DNA of 6,185 nt from an uncultured Verrucomicrobiota bacterium (GCA_937894535.1 CALBHI010000526.1:1-6185), one strand, 5' to 3'; shown: positions 1-6,185, counted from the stretch's first letter. Program-made: numbers and translations. Notes: generated from the letters alone by a model not told the origin.

Positions 1-71
1 GCTCGGCGGGGGTCGAACCCACAACCTACGGCTTCGGAGGCCGTCACTCTATCCAATTGAGCTACGAGCGC
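1..71 (-). tRNA. tRNA-Arg (anticodon CCG), 3' end cut by window edge
   Basis: The minus strand folds as a tRNA that decodes CGG arginine codons. Read from base 71 downward, the 5' acceptor strand is GCGCTCG, then TA, and a D arm with stem GCTC/GAGT (one G-T wobble) and the GG of the D loop. The anticodon stem ACGGC/GCCGT encloses the 7-base loop CTCCGAA, giving anticodon CCG (plus-strand bases 35-37). A 5-base variable loop follows, then a T arm GTGGG/CCCGC with loop TTCGACC. The 3' acceptor strand begins CGAGC and runs off the window, so its last two paired bases, the discriminator and any encoded CCA are not visible. It lies on the same strand as serC and begins 60 bases after the serC stop. 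It could be co-transcribed with serC or have its own promoter; I see no convincing promoter in the gap. Confidence 0.96.
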
Positions 72-80
72 GTAAAAAAG

Positions 81-108
81 GTGTCAGGTTTCAGTGTTCA
101 GGTGTCAG
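81..108. repeat. Four tandem heptamers (minus-strand consensus CTGAMAM)
   Basis: On the plus strand the units are GTGTCAG (81-87), GTTTCAG (88-94), TGTTCAG (95-101) and GTGTCAG (102-108). On the minus strand each unit begins CTGA and is followed by three A/C bases. The outer units are identical, and with flanking bases they make an 11-base direct repeat (79-89 and 100-110) with a 21-base period. The array fills much of the gap between the serC stop and the tRNA 5' end. It resembles the short tandemly repeated repetitive heptamers known from intergenic regions of some bacterial genomes. Its function is unknown; it could be a dispersed intergenic repeat, part of a transcript processing region, or a slippage product. 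Confidence 0.75.
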
Positions 109-131
109 GTAATCCAAAACACCATGCTTCG

Positions 132-1211
132 TCACCCGTTCTTCTGTTCGAAGTCTTTCATAAAGGCCACGAGGGCGTCAACGCCTTCCGTGGGGAAGGC
201 ATTGTAGATCGAAGCACGGATGCCGCCCACCGAGCGGTGACCCTTCAGACCCTTGAGGCCGCGGGAGGATGCTTCTTTGACGAACTTCTCCTCGAGTTCC
301 TCGGAGGGCAACCGGAAGGTCACGTTCATGTTTGAGCGGTAGGCCTGATCGGCCGTGCCGCGGTAGAACCCGGTGGCATCGATCGCGTTGTACAACACCG
401 CCGCCTTGGTGTCGTTGATCTGCTGCATCGCGCCCAAACCGCCCTTGGCGAGCAGCCAGCGGGTGACCAGCATGACGATGTAGATCGGGAAACAGGGCGG
501 CGTGTTGTACATCGACTCGTTTTCGATGTGGGTCTTGTAGCGGAAGATCACCGGCACCTTGTCCGAGACACGCTCGGCCAGGTCCTTGCGGATGATGACC
601 AGCGTGACACCGGCCGGGCCCATGTTCTTTTGGGCACCCGCGTAGATCAACCCGAACTGCGAGACATCCACCGGGCGGTTGAAGATATCGGACGACATGT
701 CGGCGACCAGCGGCGATCCGGCTTTCGGGAACGACTTCCACTGCGTACCTTCAATCGTTTCGTTGGACGTAACGTGCGCATAGGCCGCACCGGGGGTCCA
801 CTTCAGCTCGGCGTCTGCCGGCATGCGCGAGGGCTGGGCCTTGCTGACGTCTGCAGCGAGGTTGACCTTGCCGAACAGCTTGGCCTCCTTGATCGCCTTG
901 CTGGCCCAGGAACCGGAGTGGGTGTAGTCGGCGGTCTGGTCGGCGGACAGCAGGTTCATCGGCACCATGGCGAACTGGGTGCTGGCACCGCCGGTGAGGA
1001 ACAAGACCGCATAGTCGTCGGTGATGCCGAGCAATTTGCGGATGTTGGCCTCGGCCTCGGCCTGCACGGCCATGTATTCCTTGCCGCGGTGGCTCATCTC
1101 GAGCAGGGACATGCCCGCGCCCTGGAAGTCCACGAACTGGGACTGGGCTTCGACGAGTACTTCGTAAGGAAGGACGGCGGGACCGGCGCTGAAATTGTAA
1201 ACACGTGACAT
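132..1211 (-). CDS. serC: Phosphoserine aminotransferase SerC
   Basis: A PLP-dependent aminotransferase of class V in the cytoplasm. It converts 3-phosphohydroxypyruvate and glutamate to O-phosphoserine and 2-oxoglutarate, the second step of serine synthesis; in many bacteria it also serves pyridoxal phosphate synthesis. The 359-residue length is normal for the family. Visible signatures are the N-terminal YNFSAGPA (5-12), substrate-binding SHR (40-42), the cofactor phosphate loop GGAST (74-78), W102, D171 for the pyridine nitrogen, and the Schiff-base lysine K195 in YAGAQKNMGPAG (190-201). NTPP (236-239) and the C-terminal RASIYNAFP (332-340) are also present. I chose the ATG at 1211 because GGAG (1219-1222) sits 7 bases upstream and translation then begins at MSRVYNFSAG. 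An in-frame ORF opening at 1271 would run through the predicted promoter. No other serine-pathway gene is in the window. All expected catalytic residues are intact. Confidence 0.97.
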   Translation of the reverse strand: MSRVYNFSAGPAVLPYEVLVEAQSQFVDFQGAGMSLLEMSHRGKEYMAVQAEAEANIRKLLGITDDYAVLFLTGGASTQFAMVPMNLLSADQTADYTHSGSWASKAIKEAKLFGKVNLAADVSKAQPSRMPADAELKWTPGAAYAHVTSNETIEGTQWKSFPKAGSPLVADMSSDIFNRPVDVSQFGLIYAGAQKNMGPAGVTLVIIRKDLAERVSDKVPVIFRYKTHIENESMYNTPPCFPIYIVMLVTRWLLAKGGLGAMQQINDTKAAVLYNAIDATGFYRGTADQAYRSNMNVTFRLPSEELEEKFVKEASSRGLKGLKGHRSVGGIRASIYNAFPTEGVDALVAFMKDFEQKNG

Positions 1212-1218
1212 GATGGAT

Positions 1219-1222
1219 CTCC
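1219..1222 (-). promoter_or_regulatory. Ribosome binding site of serC
   Basis: GGAG on the minus strand, 7 bases before the ATG at 1211. It decides the start of serC against the longer in-frame ORF that opens at 1271. Confidence 0.75.
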
Positions 1223-1238
1223 GTAAAGTAAGGCGAGG

Positions 1239-1267
1239 AAGATAGCATTCCGCACCGGGCAGTTCAA
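1239..1267 (-). promoter_or_regulatory. Predicted sigma70-like promoter of serC, extended -10
   Basis: On the minus strand TTGAAC (1267-1262) is followed after exactly 17 bases by TATCTT (1244-1239). Each hexamer matches its consensus at four of six positions. The -10 is preceded by TGC, an extended -10 element. Transcription would start near 1232, leaving a leader of about 20 bases that carries the serC ribosome binding site. This suggests that serC can be expressed apart from the genes upstream. It is a pattern match only; the wider gap (1212-1312) shows no strong hairpin with a T-run that would end the preceding transcript. Confidence 0.5.
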
Positions 1268-1312
1268 TCATTCTTCGAACAGGCGGGACCGGCGGATTCC
1301 CCCACCCTGCCG

Positions 1313-2059
1313 CTACCGGGGCGAGGCAACCGAGGCATTGGTGTTGACCAGGACCTGGATCCGGTCGGAGGCGTCGATCTCGATGCGCGCCCGGGCGATG
1401 TCAAACCCGAGCACATGCCCGCCGGTCGTCCCGTCGGCGCTGATGAAATGGAAGTGGTAACCGGACGGATGCAGGGCATCAAAGGGCGGTGGCATGAAGT
1501 ACCCAACCATCCGGCCGCTCACATTGGTCAGGATGAAGTCCCGGCTGTCGGCGGCGAGCGCCTCGCGCAACGGTCGCCACGGCGTTGGCTGCGCAGCGAC
1601 GGACCGGATGTGCAGCCGGCTGTACAGGCCGTTCACCGCGATGGCTTGCGGCAACCGCTCGTTGTTGCGGCGCAGGGCCATCGCCCGCTCGAAAAGGCCT
1701 TGATCCATCCGCTCGACATCAAACGTCCGGTCAGGGGTAAACCAGGTGATCACGGCGAAGGGCGTTTTGACCTCGAGCGGAGCCGGGGCGATGCGCATGT
1801 CCGAACCGGCGCGGTAGACCGTACCGGACCAGACCACCATCTCGCCATCAAGCCCGTCAAACGTACCCAGCCCGAAGTCACCATACCGCAGCACGTTCGA
1901 GATCGCGATGAAGCCGCCGTAAGCACCCGCGGCAAGATCGGTGATGGTTCCCGCGTGGGTGATGGTATCGGAGAATTCATCCGAGGCCTGCCACCGGGCC
2001 GACCGGCAACCAGCGGCGAGAAGGCATCCCAGCACAAGCAGCAAACGCGCATGTTTCAT
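1313..2059 (-). CDS. Alpha-acetolactate decarboxylase family protein, predicted lipoprotein
   Basis: Related to BudA/AlsD, which decarboxylates alpha-acetolactate to acetoin. Family marks in the 248-residue product are GDFGLGTFDGLDGEM (60-74) with the active-site glutamate E73, RSV (152-154) with the conserved arginine R152, and YHFHF...GGHV with H202, H204 and H215. The H-x-H-x10-H spacing equals that of the zinc ligands in characterised enzymes. The N-terminus is a short signal sequence: MKHAR, a hydrophobic run, then LLAAGC with the lipidated cysteine predicted at 18, so the protein would be membrane-anchored and act outside the cytoplasm. I chose the ATG at 2059 because it gives this signal peptide and GGTAGG lies 9 bases upstream; an earlier in-frame ATG at 2098 has no well-spaced site. 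The chain ends soon after the last beta strand, whereas canonical enzymes carry a longer tail that supplies a further active-site glutamate. No acetolactate synthase is nearby. Family is secure; activity and physiological substrate are not. Confidence 0.85.
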   Translation of the reverse strand: MKHARLLLVLGCLLAAGCRSARWQASDEFSDTITHAGTITDLAAGAYGGFIAISNVLRYGDFGLGTFDGLDGEMVVWSGTVYRAGSDMRIAPAPLEVKTPFAVITWFTPDRTFDVERMDQGLFERAMALRRNNERLPQAIAVNGLYSRLHIRSVAAQPTPWRPLREALAADSRDFILTNVSGRMVGYFMPPPFDALHPSGYHFHFISADGTTGGHVLGFDIARARIEIDASDRIQVLVNTNASVASPR

Positions 2060-2112
2060 GGCCCGAAACCTACCAAAGCGGCCGCGCGAGCACAGCATTT
2101 TTCCGCGGTGGA

Positions 2113-3072
2113 TCAGACCTCGGGCGCAGATTGCTCCACGACCATGCGACCGCCCCGGATGGGTTCGGGATGGGAATCAAGCACGAGCGCGAGGTCGGGC
2201 CAAAGATCAAGAACACGGCCCCGGTACAAGGGCGACGACGATCCGGGATCGGCCACGTGTTCCGGCCATATCGCCACCATCGCCCCGATAAAAGCCGCAT
2301 AGGACCGGTACGAGGCAGCCAGGGTGGCGGCATCACCCGCCCGGATTGTTGCCAGGGCCGAATCGAGGCGCTCGGTCAAGATGCGAAACATCCGGGGAAG
2401 CACGCCATGCCATTGCGGATCGACACCGGCCAAACAAACCGGTTGCGGTTGACCCGGCCACACCGGAAGCTCGGGAGCGGCATCAATGTTCATGCCGATT
2501 CCGAACAAGGCATGGTGCACACGCGCGCCATCGCGTTGCAACGCGGTGAGAACACCGGCGACTTTGCCTCCGCCAAGCAGGACATCATTGACCCACTTGA
2601 TCCGGGGTTGAAGTCCGGGATCCCCGAGTGCACGGATGGCTTCGACGGCCGCGACGGCCGGGGCCATGGTCAGCGCGGCGGCGAACCGGTCGGCATCGAC
2701 ATCCACGCGGTAACGGGCCGTCAGGTGCAGGTTGCCCCGCAAGGCTGTCCACGGGCGCTCCCGTTGACCGCGGAACCGCGTTCCGGTGAGCGCAATCGCG
2801 ATGACCGGGTCATCGGGAAAGCCCGGCACGCGGGCCCCCTCCATCATCGCATCAAACTGGGAACGCGGTGCTTCATCCATGATCACCAGGTAACCGGAGC
2901 CCTGGTCGCGCCATCCCGGACATACCGCGATCCAGCTCGGGCGATCCGGGTTCAGGGTTTCCGCCAAGGTTCGAAGCACCTCGGTTGATCCGGCATCGAC
3001 CAGGCGCCATTCCGGCGAAACCCCGAGGATCCATTCGGCCGAAACCGGCCGGTCAGTGAGAACCAGGTTCAT
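2113..3072 (-). CDS. Biotin-protein-ligase-like protein (BPL/LplA/LipB fold), atypical
   Basis: The middle of this 319-residue protein matches the catalytic domain of biotin--protein ligases, which form biotinyl-AMP and attach biotin to carboxylase carrier domains. Visible are GNLHLT (113-118), KWVNDVLLGGGKVAGVL (159-175, compare KWPND...K-AGIL) and GIGMNI (191-196). The C-terminal part (about 282-312) fits the small beta domain. There is no N-terminal helix-turn-helix, so it is not a BirA-type repressor. The first 85 or so residues are unfamiliar; VDAGST (25-30) may stand for the usual ST-N motif. The biotinyl-AMP loop reads RFRGQRERPW (99-108) in place of the usual GRGRRGR-W. The ATG at 3072 overlaps the stop codon of the upstream gene in an ATGA, which favours it over a GTG at 3123; no clear ribosome binding site is visible, as expected for coupled translation. 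Function as a true biotin ligase is likely but unproven; another carrier or small acid is possible. Confidence 0.75.
   Translation of the reverse strand: MNLVLTDRPVSAEWILGVSPEWRLVDAGSTEVLRTLAETLNPDRPSWIAVCPGWRDQGSGYLVIMDEAPRSQFDAMMEGARVPGFPDDPVIAIALTGTRFRGQRERPWTALRGNLHLTARYRVDVDADRFAAALTMAPAVAAVEAIRALGDPGLQPRIKWVNDVLLGGGKVAGVLTALQRDGARVHHALFGIGMNIDAAPELPVWPGQPQPVCLAGVDPQWHGVLPRMFRILTERLDSALATIRAGDAATLAASYRSYAAFIGAMVAIWPEHVADPGSSSPLYRGRVLDLWPDLALVLDSHPEPIRGGRMVVEQSAPEV
3069..3072 (-). other. ATGA stop/start overlap coupling two genes
   Basis: On the minus strand the ATG of the ligase-like gene (3072-3070) and the TGA of the lipase maturation factor gene (3071-3069) share bases. Such overlaps usually mark genes translated by re-initiation from one mRNA. 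It is the only overlap in the window and the main reason for choosing the ligase start. Confidence 0.8.
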
Positions 3073-4532
3073 GGCGAACGGGAAAGAATCGGGCAGTACA
3101 GTCCCTTTAACGAGCGATCCCACCAGCGGTAATCGGCCTTGTACTGTTCGGGCGTCGAAAAGGTGTATTCATACAACACGGCGCGAATCAATTGAGGCGG
3201 TTCGCCCGGAAACGGATTGTGCTCCAGCAACGCGAGCACGTCCGGTTGGCCTTCCAGCAGGCGCACCAGCAGGTTCATGAACCATGGGTTGCCCTGATAG
3301 GATCCGAGGGCGGCAAACCACATCTGCCAATCGAGGCGTGGCATGTGCGGGGCGACGATAACCGGCGTCCGGTAGATATCGCCGGGCTTCCACCGGAATT
3401 CATAGGCCAGCCAGGTTTTTCCGTCGCGGCTTCCTTCGATGACGATCTCCGGACGGGTCTTGGTCATCGAGGCAAACAACCCATACTGGTTCACCGAACG
3501 GAACGGGGCAACCACCCGGATCACCTCCCCCAACGGGGCGGGAGGCGATGAACCCCGCTTGAACATCGGAAGAAAGGTCGCCACCGAAACAACGAAAACC
3601 ACGAGGGCTAGCGGCCACCGCACCCCGGCCAGGACGAGGCGCCGGCGAAAGGGCAACGGGTCGGGGACTTTTCCCTGCCGGCGGTGTGGCCAGAAGTGAT
3701 CATCGAGCAACAGGATCCCCAGGATAAAGCTCAGCCCGTTGAAATAGCCGTAATTTCCCGTGAGGGCGATCCCGATCTGGAGCAGGGTGAACGACACAAA
3801 GGCCACCACGCGAGGCCAGCGGCCGGCAAAGATCAGCCACGGCACCGCGAGTTCGATGACAAACATGATGGCGGTGCCGGCCTTGAGCATCCACCCCGGG
3901 GAATGGTGGGCAAACCAGGCCGTCCAGATCGGCAGCGGCTGGGTCCAGAAATGGTACTGCAAGGCGGTGAGGTCGCGCCATGACGGATCACCACTCGCCC
4001 ACTTGACATACCCCGAGGCGAACATCAAACGGAACAGCAACCAATGCAGCAGGAACACCACGAAGCGGTTTGGCGCAGGCGGATCGGTCAACCGCACCCG
4101 CAGCGCCAGCGGTGCCAGCAACACCGCCAGGAATCCTGACTCCAGCAAGAGGTTGTCCCACTGGAAACCGAGGAAGGCCTGGCCGCCCGTGGTGATGGAG
4201 AGGTAAGCCAACCAGGCGACCAGTGCGGAAAGCATCGGCAGAATCCCGAGCACCATGAAGCCCGCCGCGATCATGCCGATCCAGCAGACCATCGCCACCG
4301 CATGGTCGGTGTTGCCCCACCACAGCAACGTCGGGAGTTGCCACACCGCACGATCACCCAGTTGCCCCTGCACCGCCGCCAGAAAACGGGTAACCGGAAG
4401 GAGGCCGTTCTCGCCGATCAATCCCGGGAGCTGCGGCCATAACGAATACAAAGCGATGATGTACACAACGCCGAGGGCGCGCGAGAACAGGTCAGCCGCA
4501 AAGCGATAGGTTGTGCGTGGTCGATCCGACAT
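3069..4532 (-). CDS. Lipase maturation factor (LMF1/LMF2) family membrane protein
   Basis: A 487-residue polytopic membrane protein resembling eukaryotic lipase maturation factors, ER proteins needed for folding of lipoprotein lipase. The role of bacterial members is not established. Family marks are FLGFQWDNLLLESGFLA (120-136), LLHWLLFRLMFASGYVKW (161-178) continuing to SWRDLTALQYHFWTQPLP (184-201), NQYGLF (348-353), and the C-terminal PWFMNLLVRLL (416-426), LYEYTFS (453-459) and WWDRSLKGLY (470-479). Roughly eight hydrophobic segments can be seen, near 17-37, 79-99, 101-118, 131-146, 157-175, 218-236, 241-258 with 263-279, and 300-322. A soluble C-terminal domain of about 160 residues follows. 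The start at 4532 is supported by AGGG (4540-4543) 7 bases upstream. It lies 50 bases after lpxD and is coupled to the next gene by ATGA, so a role at the cell envelope is inferred. It might act in folding or export of an envelope or secreted enzyme. Confidence 0.9.
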   Translation of the reverse strand: MSDRPRTTYRFAADLFSRALGVVYIIALYSLWPQLPGLIGENGLLPVTRFLAAVQGQLGDRAVWQLPTLLWWGNTDHAVAMVCWIGMIAAGFMVLGILPMLSALVAWLAYLSITTGGQAFLGFQWDNLLLESGFLAVLLAPLALRVRLTDPPAPNRFVVFLLHWLLFRLMFASGYVKWASGDPSWRDLTALQYHFWTQPLPIWTAWFAHHSPGWMLKAGTAIMFVIELAVPWLIFAGRWPRVVAFVSFTLLQIGIALTGNYGYFNGLSFILGILLLDDHFWPHRRQGKVPDPLPFRRRLVLAGVRWPLALVVFVVSVATFLPMFKRGSSPPAPLGEVIRVVAPFRSVNQYGLFASMTKTRPEIVIEGSRDGKTWLAYEFRWKPGDIYRTPVIVAPHMPRLDWQMWFAALGSYQGNPWFMNLLVRLLEGQPDVLALLEHNPFPGEPPQLIRAVLYEYTFSTPEQYKADYRWWDRSLKGLYCPILSRSP

Positions 4533-4582
4533 GGATCAACCCTAGCGGAAATGGAGACCTCCCTCAAGCCCGGCGAACCGCT

Positions 4583-5635
4583 TCAGGTCGCCTCGGTACC
4601 CGTACCGGACTCGAGGGCCTTGATGCGGGCTTCGAGGGCGGCCATCTTCTTCTTGAGCTCCGGCAGGCGGTTCACGTTGGCCTGGTTCTGCGCAAATTCC
4701 TTCTGCGGGATTGCCGGGAAGCCGAGGGAGAAGGACTTCGGGGCGATGTCCTTGGTGACGCCGCTCTGGGCCCCGATCACCGCATGCGGACCGATGGTGA
4801 TGTGGCCGGCGACCCCGGCCTGACCGGCAAGAATGGCATGGTTGCCGACCATCGCACTGCCGGCAATGCCGACCTGTGCGACGAGAACCGCATGATCACC
4901 GATGAAGACGTTGTGGCCAACCTGCACCAGATTGTCGATCTTCACCCCGTTCCCGATGGTGGTCTTGCCAAACCGGGCACGGTCCACGGCGCTGTTCGCA
5001 CCGATCTCGACATCGTGCCCGATCTCCACGGTTCCGATCTGGGGAATTTTGGTCCGGACTCCCTTGGCATCCGCGTGGTAGCCGAATCCATCACTCCCGA
5101 TCACCGCGCCATTGTGGGCGATGAACCGGTCGCCAATCCGCACATGCTCCCGGAGGCTCGCCAGCGGATACAGCAACGAATCGGCACCCAGCACGGCATG
5201 GGGACCGATCACGTTGTGCCCGACCAGCACCGAACGGTCACCCACGCTGGCACCCGCGCCAATCATACAAAACGGACCGATGTGGACATCCTGTCCGATG
5301 CACGCATCCGGGGCGATGACGGCGGAGGGGTGGATGCCGGGAGGATATGCCACCGGGGGAGGAGCAAACAACTGGGCCACCGAGGAGAAGACATCCTCCG
5401 GCTTTTCCACCTTGATGACCGGTATGGGAAGCGGTTTCACCCAGTCGCGGCCGACCACCAGCGCTGCGGCATGCGTGGTGTCGGCATCACCGGCATAACG
5501 CGCTTGCGACACGTAGGCGATCTCACCGGGTCCGGCATAACGGATTCCGGCGACCCCGTGGATGGCCACGGAAGCATCCCCCACAAGTTCGCCGCCCACC
5601 CGGGAGGCAATTTCCCCCACCGTCATTGCTACCAT
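4583..5635 (-). CDS. lpxD: UDP-3-O-(3-hydroxyacyl)glucosamine N-acyltransferase LpxD
   Basis: This enzyme adds the N-linked hydroxyacyl chain from acyl-ACP to UDP-3-O-acylglucosamine, the third step of lipid A synthesis, at the cytoplasmic side. The 350-residue chain has the uridine-binding N-terminal domain (about 4-95), then a left-handed beta helix of hexapeptide repeats from about 100 to 300. It carries the family motif SDGFGY (181-186) and KIPQIG (196-201). The catalytic histidine is expected at H241 in IDNLVQVGHNVFIGD, and a second conserved histidine at H278 in GHITIG. SLGFPA (303-308) matches the lipid-site SSGIP region. The C-terminus (about 323-343) is a charged, heptad-like helix suited to trimer packing. 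I chose the ATG at 5635: AAGGAA (5646-5651) lies 10 bases upstream, while the in-frame ATG at 5626 is poorly spaced. It follows the OmpH gene by 7 bases, the usual arrangement in diderms. No defects seen. Confidence 0.96.
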   Translation of the reverse strand: MVAMTVGEIASRVGGELVGDASVAIHGVAGIRYAGPGEIAYVSQARYAGDADTTHAAALVVGRDWVKPLPIPVIKVEKPEDVFSSVAQLFAPPPVAYPPGIHPSAVIAPDACIGQDVHIGPFCMIGAGASVGDRSVLVGHNVIGPHAVLGADSLLYPLASLREHVRIGDRFIAHNGAVIGSDGFGYHADAKGVRTKIPQIGTVEIGHDVEIGANSAVDRARFGKTTIGNGVKIDNLVQVGHNVFIGDHAVLVAQVGIAGSAMVGNHAILAGQAGVAGHITIGPHAVIGAQSGVTKDIAPKSFSLGFPAIPQKEFAQNQANVNRLPELKKKMAALEARIKALESGTGTEAT

Positions 5636-5642
5636 GGCCGAC

Positions 5643-6185
5643 TTATTCCTTGCGGTTCACCAGGGTGATCAGCTCCGCGGTAATATCGAGATTGGGATTG
5701 TAGTACACCACGGTGGGGACACCGTTGAGGCTTTCGCCCGAAATATCGATGATGGCCGTATAGTTGCGGGTCAGTGCATAGGTCCGGATCATCCCGTTGA
5801 TTTCCTCGACCAGCCGTTTGCGGGCGCGGCGCGACTGCTCATCAATCTTGCGTTGGGCCGATTCCTCGAGGCGGCGGATCTTGCCCTCCATGTCGCGCAC
5901 TTCGATCAACTTGTCCTCGGCCTCGGCACGCTTGAGGTTCCGTGCATCCTCGCTCAGCGCGGTGTTCTGGGCCTGTCCGCGCAAGGCCTTGTACTCGGCC
6001 TCGATCTTCTCGAACTGCTTCACCAGGGCGGCGCGCTCGGCCTTGATCTCATCGGCCTGTTCCTTGAGCTGGGCCTCCGCGGTTTTGGTCTTGTGGTAAT
6101 TGGTGAACACCGAATCGAGATCGACAAATACGATGGATGGCGTAGTTGCTTCCTGCGCGGAGGCGGTGGACGCGGACATGACGAT
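5643..6185 (-). CDS. OmpH/Skp family periplasmic chaperone, 5' end cut by window edge
   Basis: Skp/OmpH proteins bind unfolded outer-membrane proteins in the periplasm and deliver them to the BAM complex. The visible 180 codons stay open to the right edge, and the text before the mature domain (IVMSASTASAQEA) looks like the end of a Sec signal peptide with cleavage after ASA. The methionine at 6179 is therefore probably internal and the true start lies outside the window. The mature part has the typical order: a short strand (IVFVDLDSVFTNYHKT), about 90 residues of charged alpha-helical coiled coil rich in Glu, Lys, Ala and Arg (the tentacles), then a second helix and the closing strands YTAIIDISG and PTVVYYNPNLDITAELI. 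Its last codons contain the ribosome binding site for lpxD, 7 bases downstream. The family is clear; the exact client proteins cannot be told from sequence. Confidence 0.92.
   Translation of the reverse strand: MVMSASTASAQEATTPSIVFVDLDSVFTNYHKTKTAEAQLKEQADEIKAERAALVKQFEKIEAEYKALRGQAQNTALSEDARNLKRAEAEDKLIEVRDMEGKIRRLEESAQRKIDEQSRRARKRLVEEINGMIRTYALTRNYTAIIDISGESLNGVPTVVYYNPNLDITAELITLVNRKE
5646..5651 (-). promoter_or_regulatory. Ribosome binding site of lpxD, inside the OmpH gene
   Basis: AAGGAA on the minus strand is formed by the last two sense codons of the OmpH gene and lies 10 bases before the lpxD ATG at 5635. It supports that start and suggests that translation of the two genes is linked. 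Confidence 0.6.

Noticed and set aside
1..71. tRNA gene as an integration site of a mobile element
   Set aside because: The 3' end of the tRNA, where such sites lie, is outside the window, and no integrase or duplicated tRNA end is present inside it.
74..123. Possible rho-independent terminator after serC (GGTGT pairing with ACACC before a T-run)
   Set aside because: The stem is only 5 base pairs with a long loop, and the T-run abuts the tRNA 5' end. The pairing is probably a by-product of the heptamer repeats.
528..1208. Plus-strand open frame of 226 codons opposite serC
   Set aside because: Antisense shadow of serC with a low-complexity Gly/Val/Leu/Arg product and no family resemblance.
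1275..1312. Possible terminator hairpin after the decarboxylase gene (GGCAGGG with CCCGCC)
   Set aside because: The stem has a bulge and a 17-base loop, and no T-run follows.
1264..1506. Possible frameshifted C-terminal extension of the acetolactate decarboxylase homologue
   Set aside because: I read the other minus-strand frame, and the text after the TAG at 1313, for the missing family tail. Neither resembles it, so the short end looks genuine rather than a frameshift.
1415..2302. Plus-strand open frame of 295 codons crossing the decarboxylase and ligase genes
   Set aside because: It runs antisense across two real genes and the gap between them; its product is Arg/Pro/Gly-rich and not protein-like.
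4533..4582. Promoter before the lipase maturation factor gene (TTGAGG, 17 bases, TAGGGT)
   Set aside because: The -10 matches consensus at only three positions and would place the transcript start at the start codon, leaving out the ribosome binding site.
4511..5668. Plus-strand open frame of 385 codons opposite lpxD
   Set aside because: It lies antisense to the clearly coding lpxD, its product is rich in Gly, Asp, His and Arg without a recognisable domain, and long antisense frames are common in GC-rich genes with strong codon bias.

Overview
This is a compact, GC-rich bacterial chromosomal segment in which every gene lies on the minus strand. Read in the direction of transcription (right to left) it holds: an OmpH/Skp-family periplasmic chaperone cut by the right edge (5643-6185), lpxD (4583-5635), a polytopic membrane protein of the lipase maturation factor family (3069-4532), an atypical biotin-protein-ligase-like protein (2113-3072), a predicted lipoprotein of the alpha-acetolactate decarboxylase family (1313-2059), serC (132-1211), and a tRNA-Arg(CCG) cut by the left edge (1-71). 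No gene-free stretch exceeds about 100 bases.

OmpH and LpxD show that the organism is a diderm making lipid A. An OmpH-LpxD pair next to a bacterial lipase maturation factor homologue, together with the style of SerC, LpxD and OmpH, recalls Verrucomicrobiota (perhaps Opitutae). This is an impression from sequence style, not a demonstrated placement.

The right half is an outer-membrane biogenesis block. OmpH and LpxD are 7 bases apart. The lipase maturation factor gene starts 50 bases after lpxD, and its stop codon overlaps the ligase start in an ATGA junction, so those two genes are probably translated together. The acetolactate decarboxylase-like lipoprotein follows 53 bases later and may belong to the same transcript. 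SerC appears to be separate: a sigma70-like promoter with an extended -10 sits in the 101-base gap before it. A short tandem array of 7-base repeats lies between serC and the tRNA.

The features most worth a second look are the lipoprotein form of acetolactate decarboxylase with a short C-terminus, the ligase with a changed biotinyl-AMP loop and an unfamiliar N-terminus, the coupling of that ligase to a lipase maturation factor homologue, and the heptamer array. I see no mobile element, CRISPR array, phage gene or defence system.
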